A DNA stretch of 40,351 bases from Gammaproteobacteria bacterium (GCA_011375345.1 DRLM01000136.1:1-40351), one strand, 5' to 3'. Positions 15,161-24,699 are shown, counted from the first letter of the stretch. The notes: generated by a model not told the origin, from the sequence alone. Made by a program: numbers and translations.

Positions 15161-16708
15161 TCAGGGATGGTCGGCGAGATGGACAGCAAACGCCGAAAAC
15201 TCCGCCTGGCTGAGTTCGATATGACCCAGGGCGGCCGGCCGGCAGCGGCCATCGTGGTACACCGCCAGGCGCTCACCGGGTATGAAGTGATGACGGTTGT
15301 GGCACAAAAGGCGGGGTGCACCAGGGGCCGGCAGCAGTAAAAAGCCGGGCAGCAGCTCCGGGCGCTGGGCATCGAGGTCCTGCACCGTGACGGGGTGAAT
15401 GTCGCGGGCCAGCCGCGCCACCCCCATGAGCGTTCCCTCCTCCAGCGTCTTGAGGTGCACCACGTAGCCCAGGCCGGCACAGTCGTCCGGGCCCTCCCAG
15501 CTCAACAGGGCGCCCACCGCCGGAAGGGGGGAACGCAGCTCACGCAGGAAGAGGCGCAGGCCGCTGCTGCTCTGGTCCACCAAATCTCCCGTCAAGGCCA
15601 TTGCCGTTGCAGTGTGGCGCCAGCGGTGATGGACGGCGTCGAAACCGGTGTTGAGCGCCAACCGCCTTCCCGCCGGCGTCGTGCGGCGGCGGGCGCGGCG
15701 ATCCGTCCTCGCCAGCTTGCGGGCGCACAAGTCGAGAAAGGACAGCCCTTCGTGGTCGCCCAAACCGGGCAGGTGTCCCGGTGGCAGGTTGCCGCTGATC
15801 AGCCGGGCGCGATCCTCGTGCACCTCCTCGTGCAGCCTTTGCATGTCCAGCCACAGGCCGCGGCCGTGCACCTCTCCGCCCGGGTGCAGGGCGGGCGGCG
15901 CTTCCAGCGCCGGGGCCAGCCAGGCCAGTTTGCGGCGGTGATCGGCGGCCGGGGCGGCAGCGGCCAGGAGGGACCCGGGCGTGCGCCCCAGCAGGGTGCA
16001 CAGGGCGGGAATAAAGTGAGCGGGCCAGGCCGTGAGATCCATCAGGCCCAGTCCCTGGAGATGAAGATACAAAGCCGTGGCGTCGGCCCTGGGCGCCAGG
16101 CTGGCGAAAGGCAGGGGCGCCGCCAGGCCGAAGGTGTGATCCGCCGCGCTGTGGTCGCGCAGGGCAAAATACACTTGGTGGCTGTCCCGCCAGGCGCAGG
16201 CGGGTGGTTTTTTGTATTGCCGGGTGCGTACCAGCAGTTCCAGGCGCAGCACTTCGAGAATGCGAACACCGCTTGCCGCCAGGCCCGCGGCCGCGCCTGT
16301 CTGCCCTTCGCCCACTTCGCGGTGGTGGGCGGCGAAGGCCAGTTTGTAGCCGATGGCCAGGCGGCTGAGCAACTGGATCAGCTGCTCCAGTTCGCCGTGG
16401 CGGGGCACGGCCTGGCTCCAGTTGGTCAAGGCCGCCACCACGGCGGGTGCCGCCAGACGGAAAAAATCTTCCGTGAGAGCAAAACGCGCCGCTGGTGTGA
16501 TCTGGCACTGTTGACCCTCGCTCAAGGCCCGAATCAGGCAGGCGAGTCCGGCCGTTTCCCTGCCGGCGCCCGCTTGCGGCAGGAGCTGGCCGGGACGGCA
16601 CCGTGCCGCAGGCACCGGCATGTACAAACGCAAAGGCGCCCCGCGCCCTGCCCTCCCGGAAAGGGTGGCGCGGAAAGAAGGCATGCTGGCGCGGTTTTTT
16701 TGGCTCAT
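15161..16708 (-). CDS. Large protein of unknown function with PilZ-like C-terminal domain
   Basis: 515 residues, no signal peptide or clear membrane helix. The N-terminal 350 residues are mostly helical, rich in Leu/Ala/Arg and unrecognised. The C-terminal about 150 residues have the spacing of a PilZ fold: basic residues (RRARRRTTPAGRR), then LALNTGFDAVHHRW, then DQSSSGLRLFL (the DxSxxG part of the c-di-GMP motif), followed by beta strands (VGALLSWEG, LGYVVHLKTLEEGTLMGVAR). If correct, it would sense cyclic di-GMP. The arginine-rich first half of the motif is present but not in a perfectly canonical RxxxR form next to the fold. The start is ATG 16708 after CGAGG. The role and the N-terminal domain remain open. 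Confidence 0.5.
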   Translation of the reverse strand: MSQKNRASMPSFRATLSGRAGRGAPLRLYMPVPAARCRPGQLLPQAGAGRETAGLACLIRALSEGQQCQITPAARFALTEDFFRLAAPAVVAALTNWSQAVPRHGELEQLIQLLSRLAIGYKLAFAAHHREVGEGQTGAAAGLAASGVRILEVLRLELLVRTRQYKKPPACAWRDSHQVYFALRDHSAADHTFGLAAPLPFASLAPRADATALYLHLQGLGLMDLTAWPAHFIPALCTLLGRTPGSLLAAAAPAADHRRKLAWLAPALEAPPALHPGGEVHGRGLWLDMQRLHEEVHEDRARLISGNLPPGHLPGLGDHEGLSFLDLCARKLARTDRRARRRTTPAGRRLALNTGFDAVHHRWRHTATAMALTGDLVDQSSSGLRLFLRELRSPLPAVGALLSWEGPDDCAGLGYVVHLKTLEEGTLMGVARLARDIHPVTVQDLDAQRPELLPGFLLLPAPGAPRLLCHNRHHFIPGERLAVYHDGRCRPAALGHIELSQAEFSAFAVHLADHP

Positions 16709-16844
16709 GTCGGCCTCGGGAAGGGTGTGCGCGGGGTGTCTGTTCTGTGTCGGATGCGCGCGCCGGGGCCTTTAGCCGCAGACGGCTGCAAATCAGCCTG
16801 CTGCGTGCCGAACCCGCATACGGGCCCGGCCCGCGAGGCAGGAT

Positions 16845-17912
16845 TCAATGGGGCAATGGCGGCAAGGGGCCCGTCAGGCTCAACAAAAAGGCCTTGAGGG
16901 CGGCCTGCTCCGCGGCGCTCAGGCCCAGCGCTTTGATGCGCCGATCCTGGTGGGGGGTGCCGTCGCCGCCGCGGTTGTAATGGGCGATCACCTCATCCAG
17001 GGTGGCATAGCGCCCATCGTGCATGTAGGGGGCGGTGTGTTCCACATTGCGTAAGGTGGGGGTTTTGAAGGCCTTCCAGTCTTTCTCGTCGTGGGTCACC
17101 AGATAGCGGCCGGGATCGTCAGTGATACCGGCCCATTCAGTCAGGCCCATGCGCTTGGCGTCGAAGTGCAATATTCCGGCGTACGCGGGCTGGTCGAACA
17201 AGGGGTTGCGCTTGAGGCCGATGTTGTAAAAGCCGTAATCGGTGAAATTGGGGCCGTTGTGGCACTGGCTGCAGCCGGCCTTGCCCTGGAACAGGGCCAG
17301 GCCCTTCCGGGCAGCCTCGGACAAGGCCAGCTTGTCGCCCTTCATGTAGCGGTCAAAGGGACTGTCGCCGGTGACCAGGAAATGGCGTTGAAACACCGCC
17401 AGTGCTTTGCCGTAATCGGTGGGATTGGGTGCGCGGCCGTAGGCGGCCTGGAACCGCGCCACCATGTCCGGATCGGCGTTCAACACTGCCATCAGGCGCG
17501 GGATATCCTGCCCCTTGTGCACCGGGTTTCGGGTCGAGCCCAGGGCCTGCTTTTCCAGACTGGGCGCGCGGCCATCCCAGATCAGCGCCCGATTGTAGCC
17601 CACATTGATCAGCGTGGGCGGATTGCGCCGCTCCACAAAACCGTCGTTGGCCAGGGAAATGGCCAGAGGCAGCGTCCAGCCGTGGTCCGGCAGATGACAG
17701 GAACTGCAATTGAGCTTGCCGCTGGCGGAAATACGGTTGTCAAAAAACAACCGGCGCCCCAGCTCCATGCGGGCCGGGGTGGGCAGGTTGTCGGGATTGG
17801 CGGCCACCGGCGGCAAGGGCCCCAGGGCCGGAACCGTCTCCCCCGCGCCAAGAGGCAGGGCGGTGAGCAGGGCGAGGACGACGCTTGCGAGACGGGTGGG
17901 CAGCAGGAACAT
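16845..17912 (-). CDS. Di-heme cytochrome c peroxidase (CcpA/MauG family)
   Basis: 355 residues with a signal peptide (about 1-24, MFLLPTRLASVVLALLTALP). Two haem c motifs, CSSCH at 69-73 and CSQCH at 214-218, occur in the typical context LGRRLFFDNRISASG and GLALFQGKAGCSQCH, plus FKTPTLRNVEHTAPYMHDGR near the C-terminus, where the family keeps the distal/axial Met region. The product is periplasmic and most likely reduces hydrogen peroxide with electrons from small cytochromes, though MauG-like oxidation of a protein substrate is an alternative. The frame is open farther upstream, but ATG 17912 has AAGGAG at 7 bases and starts exactly at the signal peptide. It is divergent from the SNase gene with a 67-base gap. 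Confidence 0.92.
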   Translation of the reverse strand: MFLLPTRLASVVLALLTALPLGAGETVPALGPLPPVAANPDNLPTPARMELGRRLFFDNRISASGKLNCSSCHLPDHGWTLPLAISLANDGFVERRNPPTLINVGYNRALIWDGRAPSLEKQALGSTRNPVHKGQDIPRLMAVLNADPDMVARFQAAYGRAPNPTDYGKALAVFQRHFLVTGDSPFDRYMKGDKLALSEAARKGLALFQGKAGCSQCHNGPNFTDYGFYNIGLKRNPLFDQPAYAGILHFDAKRMGLTEWAGITDDPGRYLVTHDEKDWKAFKTPTLRNVEHTAPYMHDGRYATLDEVIAHYNRGGDGTPHQDRRIKALGLSAAEQAALKAFLLSLTGPLPPLPH

Positions 17913-17944
17913 GGACCATCTCCTTATGGGGGTGTCAGTCGCGC

Positions 17945-17950
17945 TATAGT
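17945..17950 (+). promoter_or_regulatory. Candidate -10 for the SNase-like gene
   Basis: TATAGT 29 bases before the start codon at 17980, in the 67-base divergent gap shared with the peroxidase gene. No good -35 at the right distance. Confidence 0.3.
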
Positions 17951-17979
17951 GTCCGGGTTTTACAACAGGGAAAGCAACA

Positions 17980-18336
17980 ATGGAACAAAACAAATACCAC
18001 TACCGGGCACGGGTGGTCAGTGTGTACGACGGCGACACCTGTACGGTGGACATCGACCTGGACCTGGGCGTCTGGCTGCGCGGCGAGAAATTGCGCCTGT
18101 CCCGCATCGATGCGCCGGAGGTGCGGGGTGAGGATCGGAAACAGGGCTTGCTGGCGCGGGATTACCTGCGCCGCCTGATAGACGGCAGGGAAATACTGCT
18201 GCATACCATAAAGGACAAAAAGGGCAAATACGGGCGCTATCTGGCCGATATCTGGCTGGCCGATGACCACGGCGGATGGCGCAACGTGAACGACCTGCTG
18301 GTGCAGGAAGGCTATGCCCGTTATTACCGCTATTAG
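17980..18336 (+). CDS. Small thermonuclease-family (SNase-like) protein
   Basis: 118 residues with a single SNase OB-fold domain: VVSVYDGDTCTVDIDLDLG (calcium-site aspartates 17 and 19), LRLSRIDAPEVRG with Arg42 and Glu47 at the catalytic positions, and KYGRYLADI with Arg86 as the third catalytic residue. All active-site residues are therefore present and it should hydrolyse DNA or RNA. No signal peptide is seen, unlike the secreted staphylococcal enzyme, so a cytosolic or repair/recycling role is more likely. It is slightly shorter than typical domains. ATG 17980 is preceded by AGGGAAAG. It ends 40 bases before the tRNA-Arg gene on the opposite strand. Confidence 0.88.
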   Translation: MEQNKYHYRARVVSVYDGDTCTVDIDLDLGVWLRGEKLRLSRIDAPEVRGEDRKQGLLARDYLRRLIDGREILLHTIKDKKGKYGRYLADIWLADDHGGWRNVNDLLVQEGYARYYRY

Positions 18337-18375
18337 CCCGCAGGGCCGGGAATCCGGACGGACGCGAAACGCAAG

Positions 18376-18452
<77 letters not shown>

Positions 18453-18532
18453 GAAACGAAGCGGCTCGCGGGGCCGGCGCCGGATTCGAGGGCAGCAGTC
18501 CCAGCGTCCGGCAGACCGGTAAAAGGCTCCGT

Positions 18533-18561
18533 AATATACCCCCCTCACCGGTGATCGTCCA
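18533..18561 (-). promoter_or_regulatory. Candidate sigma-70 promoter for tRNA-Arg
   Basis: Minus strand: TGGACG (18561-18556), 17-base spacer, TATATT (18538-18533). It lies about 80 bases upstream of the mature tRNA 5' end, which would leave a leader to be removed by RNase P. Confidence 0.4.
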
Positions 18562-18670
18562 GCCTGCCAACGGCTTGGGAGTAAACCGCGAAGGGTGCCA
18601 GGTACACAATGGCCAGGTCTGACCTTAGGGGTTCACCCGGGCATCCGCCCGGGGGAGAGGGCCGGCCAAA

Positions 18671-18698
18671 CACTTGGCGAACTTGGTGCTCTTTGCGG
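18671..18698 (-). repeat. Degenerate copy of a CGCAAAG-type dispersed repeat
   Basis: On the minus strand this 28-base stretch begins CCGCAAAG and ends CGCCAAGTG. It matches 29979-30006 at about 22 of 28 positions. Similar arrays of CGCAAAG-like units occur between genes in many environmental proteobacteria. Function unknown. Confidence 0.5.
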
Positions 18699-18769
18699 CT
18701 TGGTGTCGCGGCACCGGGAGGTGCCGCCATCGGCGCCAGCCAGTGGGAGTCAATAAATCCATTAATCTT

Positions 18770-18798
18770 TTGGAGACCTCTTTCGCAACAGGTACACT
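18770..18798 (+). promoter_or_regulatory. Candidate promoter for murJ
   Basis: TTGGAG (18770-18775), 17-base spacer, TACACT (18793-18798), followed by a leader of about 20 bases to the murJ start at 18826. Confidence 0.45.
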
Positions 18799-18825
18799 GG
18801 CCCGCTGTTAGCGTCCGGCGACACC

Positions 18826-20364
18826 ATGTCCAAACGTCTGCTGAAATCCACCGCCACTGTGAGCGGCATGACTTTCCTGTCGCGCCTCCTCGGCTTCGTG
18901 CGTGACATGGCCATTGCCCGGCTGTTCGGCGCGGGGGTGGGGGCGGATGCCTTTTTCGTTGCCTTCAAGATTCCCAATTTCCTGCGCCGTTTGTTCGCCG
19001 AAGGGGCTTTTTCCCAGGCCTTTGTGCCGGTGCTGGCGGAATACAAAAGCCGGCGGCCCGGCGAGGTGCGCGACCTGGTGGCCCACGTGGGCGGAGCGCT
19101 GGGCGGAGCGCTGCTGCTGATCACGGTATTGGGCGTGCTGGGGGCGCCCCTGCTCATCGCCCTCTTTGCGCCGGGCTTTATTGACGAACAGGAAAAGTAC
19201 GATCTTGCCAGCGCCATGCTGGCCATCACCTTTCCGTACATTCTGTTTATTTCCCTCACGGCGCTGGCCGGCGCCATTCTCAACACCTACGGCCGCTTCG
19301 CTGTGCCCGCTTTCACGCCAGTGCTGTTGAACCTGGCCTTGATCGGGGCGGCGCTGTTTTTGGCGCCGCGCATGGCGGAGCCGGTGATGGCCCTGGCCTG
19401 GGGGGTGTTCGTCGCCGGAGTGGCGCAGCTCCTGTTTCAACTGCCTTTTCTGTTGCGTCTGCGCCTGCTCCCACGGCCGCGTGTTCGCCGCAGACATGAA
19501 GGGGTGGGCAAAATCTGGAAGCTCATGCTGCCGGCCATTTTCGGCTCCTCGGTGGCGCAGATCAATTTGTTGGTGGATACGCTGATCGCCTCCTTTCTGG
19601 TCACCGGCAGCGTCTCCTGGCTGTATTACTCGGATCGGCTGGTGGAATTTCCCCTGGGGGTGTTTGGGATTGCGCTGGCCACGGTGATCCTGCCCAAGCT
19701 GTCCCAGCGCCACGCTGAAGCGGACCCGGCGCGCTTCCGCCACACCCTGGACTGGGGTCTGCGCTGGGTGGTGCTCATCGGGGTGCCGGCCACGGTGGGC
19801 CTGATGCTGCTGGCGGGCCCCATGCTCACCACCCTGTTCCAGTACGGTGCCTTCACCGCCGAAGACGTGCGCCGCGCGTCCTACAGCCTCATGGCCTATG
19901 CTGTTGGCCTGTTGGGGTTCATCTGGGTGAAGGTGCTGGCGGCGGCATATTTTTCCCGCCAGGACACCCGCACGCCGGTGAAAATCGCTCTCGTCGCCAT
20001 GGGTGCCAACATGGTCCTCAACGTGGCGCTGGTCTTTCCCCTGGCCCATGCCGGGCTGGCCCTGGCCACCTCTTTGTCCGCTCTGCTCAACGCGGGCCTG
20101 CTCTACCGGGGGTTGAAACGGGCGGGGGTGTACGTGGCCGGACCGGGCTGGCCGGCGTTGCTGGGGCGGGTGGGTTTTGCCTGCGCAGCCATGGCCGGCC
20201 TGCTGGCCTGGGGCAGCGCCGGGCTGGCGGCATGGACGAGCTGGGGGGCGGGGGAGCGGACCGGGCAACTCGCTCTGTGGGTGGGCGCGGGGGCCGCCGT
20301 TTACAGTGGGTGTCTCTTTATAAGCGGCTGGCGGCCGCGGCAGATGCAGGGACCGCGGCTTTGA
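18826..20364 (+). CDS. murJ: Lipid II flippase MurJ (MviN)
   Basis: 512 residues with about 14 membrane helices, the standard size. Family blocks are present: TFLSRLLGFVRDMAIARLFG at the N-terminus, FFVAFKIPNFLRRLFAEGAF, SWLYYSDRLVEFPLGVFGIA and FSRQDTRTPVKIALVAMGAN. The conserved arginines of the cavity (in RLLGFVRD and in the PNFLRR segment) are kept. It flips undecaprenyl-linked lipid II across the inner membrane for peptidoglycan synthesis and is normally essential. It is followed by a 260-base gap and ribF on the same strand, the order found in Pseudomonas and relatives. Confidence 0.97.
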   Translation: MSKRLLKSTATVSGMTFLSRLLGFVRDMAIARLFGAGVGADAFFVAFKIPNFLRRLFAEGAFSQAFVPVLAEYKSRRPGEVRDLVAHVGGALGGALLLITVLGVLGAPLLIALFAPGFIDEQEKYDLASAMLAITFPYILFISLTALAGAILNTYGRFAVPAFTPVLLNLALIGAALFLAPRMAEPVMALAWGVFVAGVAQLLFQLPFLLRLRLLPRPRVRRRHEGVGKIWKLMLPAIFGSSVAQINLLVDTLIASFLVTGSVSWLYYSDRLVEFPLGVFGIALATVILPKLSQRHAEADPARFRHTLDWGLRWVVLIGVPATVGLMLLAGPMLTTLFQYGAFTAEDVRRASYSLMAYAVGLLGFIWVKVLAAAYFSRQDTRTPVKIALVAMGANMVLNVALVFPLAHAGLALATSLSALLNAGLLYRGLKRAGVYVAGPGWPALLGRVGFACAAMAGLLAWGSAGLAAWTSWGAGERTGQLALWVGAGAAVYSGCLFISGWRPRQMQGPRL

Positions 20365-20516
20365 CCCGTCTGGGCGGCATACAAAGCCCGGGCCGCTCCC
20401 GCCAGGGCTCCTCTGACGTTCACCTCCCCGCCAACGGATCCTCCCGGACATACCGCACGTTGCCCATCCCACTCACCGTGTCATCGGCCACCGCGGGAGG
20501 TATCCTGCCTGTGCCG

Positions 20517-20545
20517 GACAGGCGCCGCCATCGGTGCGCCGTCCG
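20517..20545. other. Imperfect hairpin in the murJ-ribF gap
   Basis: GGAC-A-GGCGC pairs with GCGCC-GTCC around a 10-base loop. There is no T run after it, so it is at best a weak terminator or an RNA processing structure. The rest of the 260-base gap (20365-20624) shows no gene. Confidence 0.3.
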
Positions 20546-20568
20546 CTTTGTCAATGTTGAAAAAGGCT

Positions 20569-20599
20569 TTGGGCACAATCAGAGCCAGTCTTATATAAT
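20569..20599 (+). promoter_or_regulatory. Candidate promoter for ribF
   Basis: A perfect TATAAT at 20594-20599 with TTGGGC at 20569-20574 (19-base spacer), 25 bases before the ribF start. It suggests that ribF and perhaps the downstream genes have their own promoter in addition to any read-through from murJ. Confidence 0.45.
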
Positions 20600-20624
20600 T
20601 CCAAGCTTTTCGGCACACTGGCAG

Positions 20625-21572
20625 ATGAAGATAATACGCGGTCTCCACAATCTGCCCACCGCTCCCAAAGGCACGGTGGTCACCATCGGCAATTTCGACG
20701 GTGTTCACCTGGGGCACCAGGCCATCTTGGGGCAGCTGGCGGAGCGGGCGGCCGAGCTGGGCCTGCCCACGGTGGTCGTCACTTTCGAACCGCACCCGCT
20801 GGAGTTTTTCCGGCCCGGGCTGGCGCCGCCGCGCCTGACCCGGTTTCGGGAAAAGATGCACGCCCTCACGCGCTACTCAGTGGACCGGGTGGTGGTGCTC
20901 AGCTTCAACACCCGCCTCGCCGCCATGCCGGCCGTCGATTTCATCGAGCAGGTGCTGATAGCGGGCCTGAACGTGCGCTATCTGGTGGTGGGCGACGACT
21001 TCCGCTTCGGTCACCGCCGCGCCGGTGATTTTGACATGTTGAAACGGACCGGTGTGGCACGCGGTTTTCAAGTGGCGGCCATGCACAGCTTTTGCATCGA
21101 CGGCGAGCGCGTGAGCAGCACCCGCATCCGCGCGGCCCTGGGGCAGGACGACCTGGCCACAGCGGAAAAGCTGCTGGGCCGCCCCTACCGCATGTGCGGC
21201 CGCGTGGCCCACGGTGACCGCCGCGGCCGGCAGCTGGGCTTCCCCACCGCCAACATTCACCTGCACCGGGTCTCCGCGCCAGTGCAGGGGGTGTATGCGG
21301 TGGAGGTGTTCGGCCTGGATCCCGAACCCCTGGCCGGCGTCGCCAATGTGGGTAACCGCCCCACTGTGGGCGGGATGCGCAGCCAGCTGGAGGTGCATCT
21401 GTTGGACTTCGATCAAGACATTTACGGACGCTATGTGCACGTGGACTTTTTGCACAAAATCCGCCCCGAGCAACGCTTCGCCGGCGTGGGTGAACTCACC
21501 GCCCAGATTCAGCGCGACGTGGCCACTGCACGCGATTTTCATATGACCCGCGCGGCGCGGCAGCGGTCATGA
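20625..21572 (+). CDS. ribF: Bifunctional riboflavin kinase / FAD synthetase
   Basis: 315 residues. The N-terminal FAD synthetase (FMN adenylyltransferase) domain shows TIGNFDGVHLGHQAIL (nucleotidyltransferase GxFDxxHxGH motif), VVTFEPHPLEFF and ERVSSTRIRAAL. The C-terminal flavokinase domain (about from 180) shows GRQLGFPTANI, VANVGNRPTV and LEVHLLDFDQDIYGR. The enzyme makes FMN from riboflavin and then FAD. The frame is open much farther upstream, but ATG 20625 gives the family N-terminus (MKIIRGLHNL). ThiO further downstream is an FAD enzyme, though not linked in an operon. A 280-base gap with a repeat element separates ribF from ileS. Confidence 0.97.
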   Translation: MKIIRGLHNLPTAPKGTVVTIGNFDGVHLGHQAILGQLAERAAELGLPTVVVTFEPHPLEFFRPGLAPPRLTRFREKMHALTRYSVDRVVVLSFNTRLAAMPAVDFIEQVLIAGLNVRYLVVGDDFRFGHRRAGDFDMLKRTGVARGFQVAAMHSFCIDGERVSSTRIRAALGQDDLATAEKLLGRPYRMCGRVAHGDRRGRQLGFPTANIHLHRVSAPVQGVYAVEVFGLDPEPLAGVANVGNRPTVGGMRSQLEVHLLDFDQDIYGRYVHVDFLHKIRPEQRFAGVGELTAQIQRDVATARDFHMTRAARQRS

Positions 21573-21642
21573 ATACCCAAAGGGCGAAGAGCGCACAGAA
21601 CACAACATCAAACCGCGGCCTGCGCCCGGACCATTGTTTTTG

Positions 21643-21763
21643 TCCCCCCTTTGAAAAAGGGGAGCGAGAGGGGATTTTCAATTCCAGATTTCCCTTTCCA
21701 ACAACCAAACAAAGCATTGACCGGACAAAATCCCTTCCCGCGCTCCTTGTTGCAAAGGGGGGA
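21643..21763. repeat. 121-base inverted-repeat element (MITE/BIME-like) between ribF and ileS
   Basis: The left arm 21643-21678 begins TCCCCCCTTTG and ends GGGATTTT. The right arm 21727-21763 is its reverse complement with a few changes (it reads TCCCCCCTTTG inward from 21763, and GGGATTTT at its inner end). About 48 bases lie between. The arms share about 30 of 37 positions, and the left arm contains its own small palindrome (CCCCTTTGAAAAAGGGG). No coding capacity. This is a non-autonomous mobile or REP-pair type element of a kind common in environmental proteobacteria. Target duplications are not evident. Confidence 0.7.
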
Positions 21764-21852
21764 GTTGGGAGGCGGTCTGTTCACATCGACAAGTATCTTC
21801 GCGCCTGCTCACGCTCCTGGCGCTTACCCAAACTTTTCAGGACAAACGCCAC

Positions 21853-24699
21853 ATGGCTGATTACAAGCACACCTTGAACCTCCCCAAAACCGACTTCCCC
21901 ATGCGCGGCAACCTGGCCCAGCGGGAACCGGCCATGCTCAAACGCTGGCAGGACCTGAACCTCTACCAGCGGCTGCGCCAGATCCGCGCCGGCGCGCCCC
22001 GTTTCGTGCTGCACGACGGCCCGCCCTACGCCAACGGCGATATCCATCTCGGCCACGCCCTCAATAAAATCCTGAAAGACATCATTGTCAAAGCCCGCTC
22101 CCTGGACGGTTTCGATGCGCCCTATGTGCCGGGCTGGGACTGCCACGGCCTGCCCATTGAGCTGAACGTGGAAAAAAAAGTGGGCAAGCCGGGTTTCCAG
22201 GTGGACGCCAAAACCTTCCGCCAGGCCTGCCGCGACTATGCCCTCAGCCAAGTGGAGCGACAACGCCGGGCCTTCATCCGCTTAGGGGGGCTGGGTGACT
22301 GGGCACATCCCTATCTCACCATGGACTTCCAGTATGAGGCCGACATCCTGCGCAGCCTGGGCCGCGTCATTGCCAACGGCCATCTGCACCGGGGGGAAAA
22401 GCCGGTGCACTGGTGTTTGGACTGCGGTTCGGCCCTGGCGGAGGCGGAGGTGGAATACGAGGACAAGAACTCTCCCGCCATTGACGTGCGCTTTGGCGTG
22501 GCCGAGGAGGAGACCCTGCTCAGCCGCTGTCACCATGTGCCGCAGCGCGAGGGCCGGGGCCCCGTGTCGGTGGTGATCTGGACCACCACCCCCTGGACCC
22601 TGCCGGCCAACCAGGCGGTCGCTGTTCACCCGGAGCTGGACTATGTGGTGGTGCAGGCGGAAACCGCCCGCGGCCATGAGCGTCTGGTGGTGGCGGAGGC
22701 ATTGCTGAAAAACGTGATGGCCCGCTACGGGATCGAGGACTACCGGGTGATCGCCACCTGTCTGGGGGCCGACCTGGAGGGGCTGAGGCTGCGCCATCCC
22801 TTCTACCCGCGGGAAGTGCCCGTACTGCTCGGCGACTTTGTCACCACCGAGGCCGGCACCGGCTGCGTGCACACCGCCCCGGCCCACGGCGAGGATGACT
22901 ACCAGGTGGGCCGGCGCTACCACCTGGCGGTGGACAACCCGGTGGGCCCCGACGGCCGCTTTCTGCCCGAGACGCCCTTATTCGCCGGTCAGCACGTGTT
23001 GAGTGCCAACGACGAGGTCATCGAGGTTCTTAAAGCCCGCGGTGCCCTGCTGCACGAAGAACGCCTGACACACAGCTACCCCCATTGCTGGCGTCACAAA
23101 ACACCCATCATCTTCCGGGCCACGCCCCAGTGGTTCATCAGCATGGATCAAAACGGCCTGCGGCCGGCGGCCCTGGCCGCCATCAGGGAGGTGCAATGGA
23201 CACCGGAATGGGGCCAGGCCCGCATCACCAATATGGTCGCCAGCCGGCCCGACTGGTGCATCTCCCGGCAGCGCACCTGGGGCGTGCCCATCGCCCTGTT
23301 TGTGCACCGGCGCACGGGGGCGCTGCATCCGCGCACGACGGAACTCATCGAGGCCGTGGCCCGGCGCATGGAACAGGCCGGCGTGGACGCCTGGTTTGAG
23401 CTGGATCCGGCGGAGCTGCTGGGAAAGGAAGCGGCGGACTACCACAAAGTCACCGACACCCTGGATGTGTGGTTCGACTCCGGTGTCAGCCATGCCTGTG
23501 TGCTGGAGCGGCGCGCGGAACTGGGCGGACCGCCCGCGGCCCTGTACCTGGAAGGTTCGGATCAGCACCGCGGCTGGTTCCAAAGCGCCCTGCTCACGGG
23601 TATCGCCATGCGCGGCGCGGCACCCTACCGCGGCGTGCTCACCCACGGTTTCACGGTGGACGATCAGGGGCGGAAAATGGCCAAGTCGCTGGGCAACATC
23701 ATCCCGCCCCAGGACATCATCAATTCCCTGGGGGCCGACATCCTGCGCCTGTGGGTGGCCGCCACGGATTACCGCGGCGAGATGAGCCTGTCCAAAAACA
23801 TTCTCGCCCGCACCGCCGACGCCTATCGCCGCCTGCGCAACACCGCCCGCTTTTTGCTGGCCAATCTGGACGGTTTTGAGCCCGGGCGGGACAGCGTCGA
23901 GCCTGCCGCGCTGCTGGATCTGGACCGCTGGGCGCTGGAACACGCCCGCCGCCTGCAAGGCCAGATCATCGAGGCCTACGAGCGCTACGAATTCCATCAC
24001 GTGTATCAAAAGACCCACAACTTCTGCGTGCTGGAAATGGGCGGCTTTTATCTGGACATCATCAAAGACCGCATCTACACCATGCGGCGCGAAAGCGTGG
24101 GGCGGCGTTCAGCGCAAACGGCCATGTACCACATCATCCAGGCCATGGCCCGCTGGCTGGCGCCGGTGCTCAGCTTCACCGCCGATGAAATCTGGCAGCA
24201 CCTGCCCGGTGCAAAGAGCGACTCGGTGTTTCTGGAAACCTGGCACCCTTTTCCCGAGGTGTTTGCCTCGGCGGAAGAAGCTGATGCGGAAATGGCCCGC
24301 TGGCAAAACATCGTCGCCACCCGCGAGGCGGTGAGCAAGGAGCTGGAAGCTCTCAGAGTGGCCGGCGGCATCGGCGCCGGCCTGGATGCCACCGTAACAC
24401 TCTATTGCGGGCGGGAACTCCTGGACCAGCTCAAACCCCTGGGTGAGGAGCTGCGCTTCGTGTTCATCACCTCCGACGCCCGGGTGATGCCGGTCACCAC
24501 CCCCCCACCCGAGGCCCAGCACTACACCCTGCCTTCCAACGACGAATGCTGGGTGGCGGTGGCCCCCTCGGCAGAGCCCAAATGCCCCCGCTGCTGGCAC
24601 CACCGCGCCGATGTGGGCCTTGATCCGGCGCATCCGGCGCTGTGCGGCCGCTGCGCCAGCAACGTGGCCGGGCCTGGCGAAACCCGGCGCCACGCGTAA
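21853..24699 (+). CDS. ileS: Isoleucyl-tRNA synthetase
   Basis: 948 residues, the usual bacterial size. Class I motifs: HLGH in [18 protein letters not shown] (about 57-74) and KMSKS variant KMAKS in [13 protein letters not shown]. The CP1 editing domain lies between them with [14 protein letters not shown] and [11 protein letters not shown]. The C-terminal zinc site is formed by CPRC and CGRC (about 914-937). It charges tRNA-Ile and hydrolyses Val-tRNA-Ile. Start ATG 21853 with AGGA upstream. The stop overlaps the lspA start by one base (TAATG), giving the classical ileS-lspA coupling. Confidence 0.98.
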   Translation: MADYKHTLNLPKTDFPMRGNLAQREPAMLKRWQDLNLYQRLRQIRAGAPRFVLHDGPPYANGDIHLGHALNKILKDIIVKARSLDGFDAPYVPGWDCHGLPIELNVEKKVGKPGFQVDAKTFRQACRDYALSQVERQRRAFIRLGGLGDWAHPYLTMDFQYEADILRSLGRVIANGHLHRGEKPVHWCLDCGSALAEAEVEYEDKNSPAIDVRFGVAEEETLLSRCHHVPQREGRGPVSVVIWTTTPWTLPANQAVAVHPELDYVVVQAETARGHERLVVAEALLKNVMARYGIEDYRVIATCLGADLEGLRLRHPFYPREVPVLLGDFVTTEAGTGCVHTAPAHGEDDYQVGRRYHLAVDNPVGPDGRFLPETPLFAGQHVLSANDEVIEVLKARGALLHEERLTHSYPHCWRHKTPIIFRATPQWFISMDQNGLRPAALAAIREVQWTPEWGQARITNMVASRPDWCISRQRTWGVPIALFVHRRTGALHPRTTELIEAVARRMEQAGVDAWFELDPAELLGKEAADYHKVTDTLDVWFDSGVSHACVLERRAELGGPPAALYLEGSDQHRGWFQSALLTGIAMRGAAPYRGVLTHGFTVDDQGRKMAKSLGNIIPPQDIINSLGADILRLWVAATDYRGEMSLSKNILARTADAYRRLRNTARFLLANLDGFEPGRDSVEPAALLDLDRWALEHARRLQGQIIEAYERYEFHHVYQKTHNFCVLEMGGFYLDIIKDRIYTMRRESVGRRSAQTAMYHIIQAMARWLAPVLSFTADEIWQHLPGAKSDSVFLETWHPFPEVFASAEEADAEMARWQNIVATREAVSKELEALRVAGGIGAGLDATVTLYCGRELLDQLKPLGEELRFVFITSDARVMPVTTPPPEAQHYTLPSNDECWVAVAPSAEPKCPRCWHHRADVGLDPAHPALCGRCASNVAGPGETRRHA

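Larger units (their letters stand above)
18453..18825. other. 373-base non-coding region between tRNA-Arg and murJ
   Basis: No credible gene. It holds a candidate promoter for tRNA-Arg, a perfect hairpin CCCGGGC-ATCC-GCCCGGG (18636-18653) without a T tract, a degenerate CGCAAAG-type repeat (18671-18698), and a candidate murJ promoter at its right end. rpsT, which flanks murJ in many gammaproteobacteria, is not here. Confidence 0.6.

Noticed and set aside
18453-18825. rpsT (ribosomal protein S20) beside murJ
   Set aside because: Expected from synteny, but no frame in either strand encodes it.
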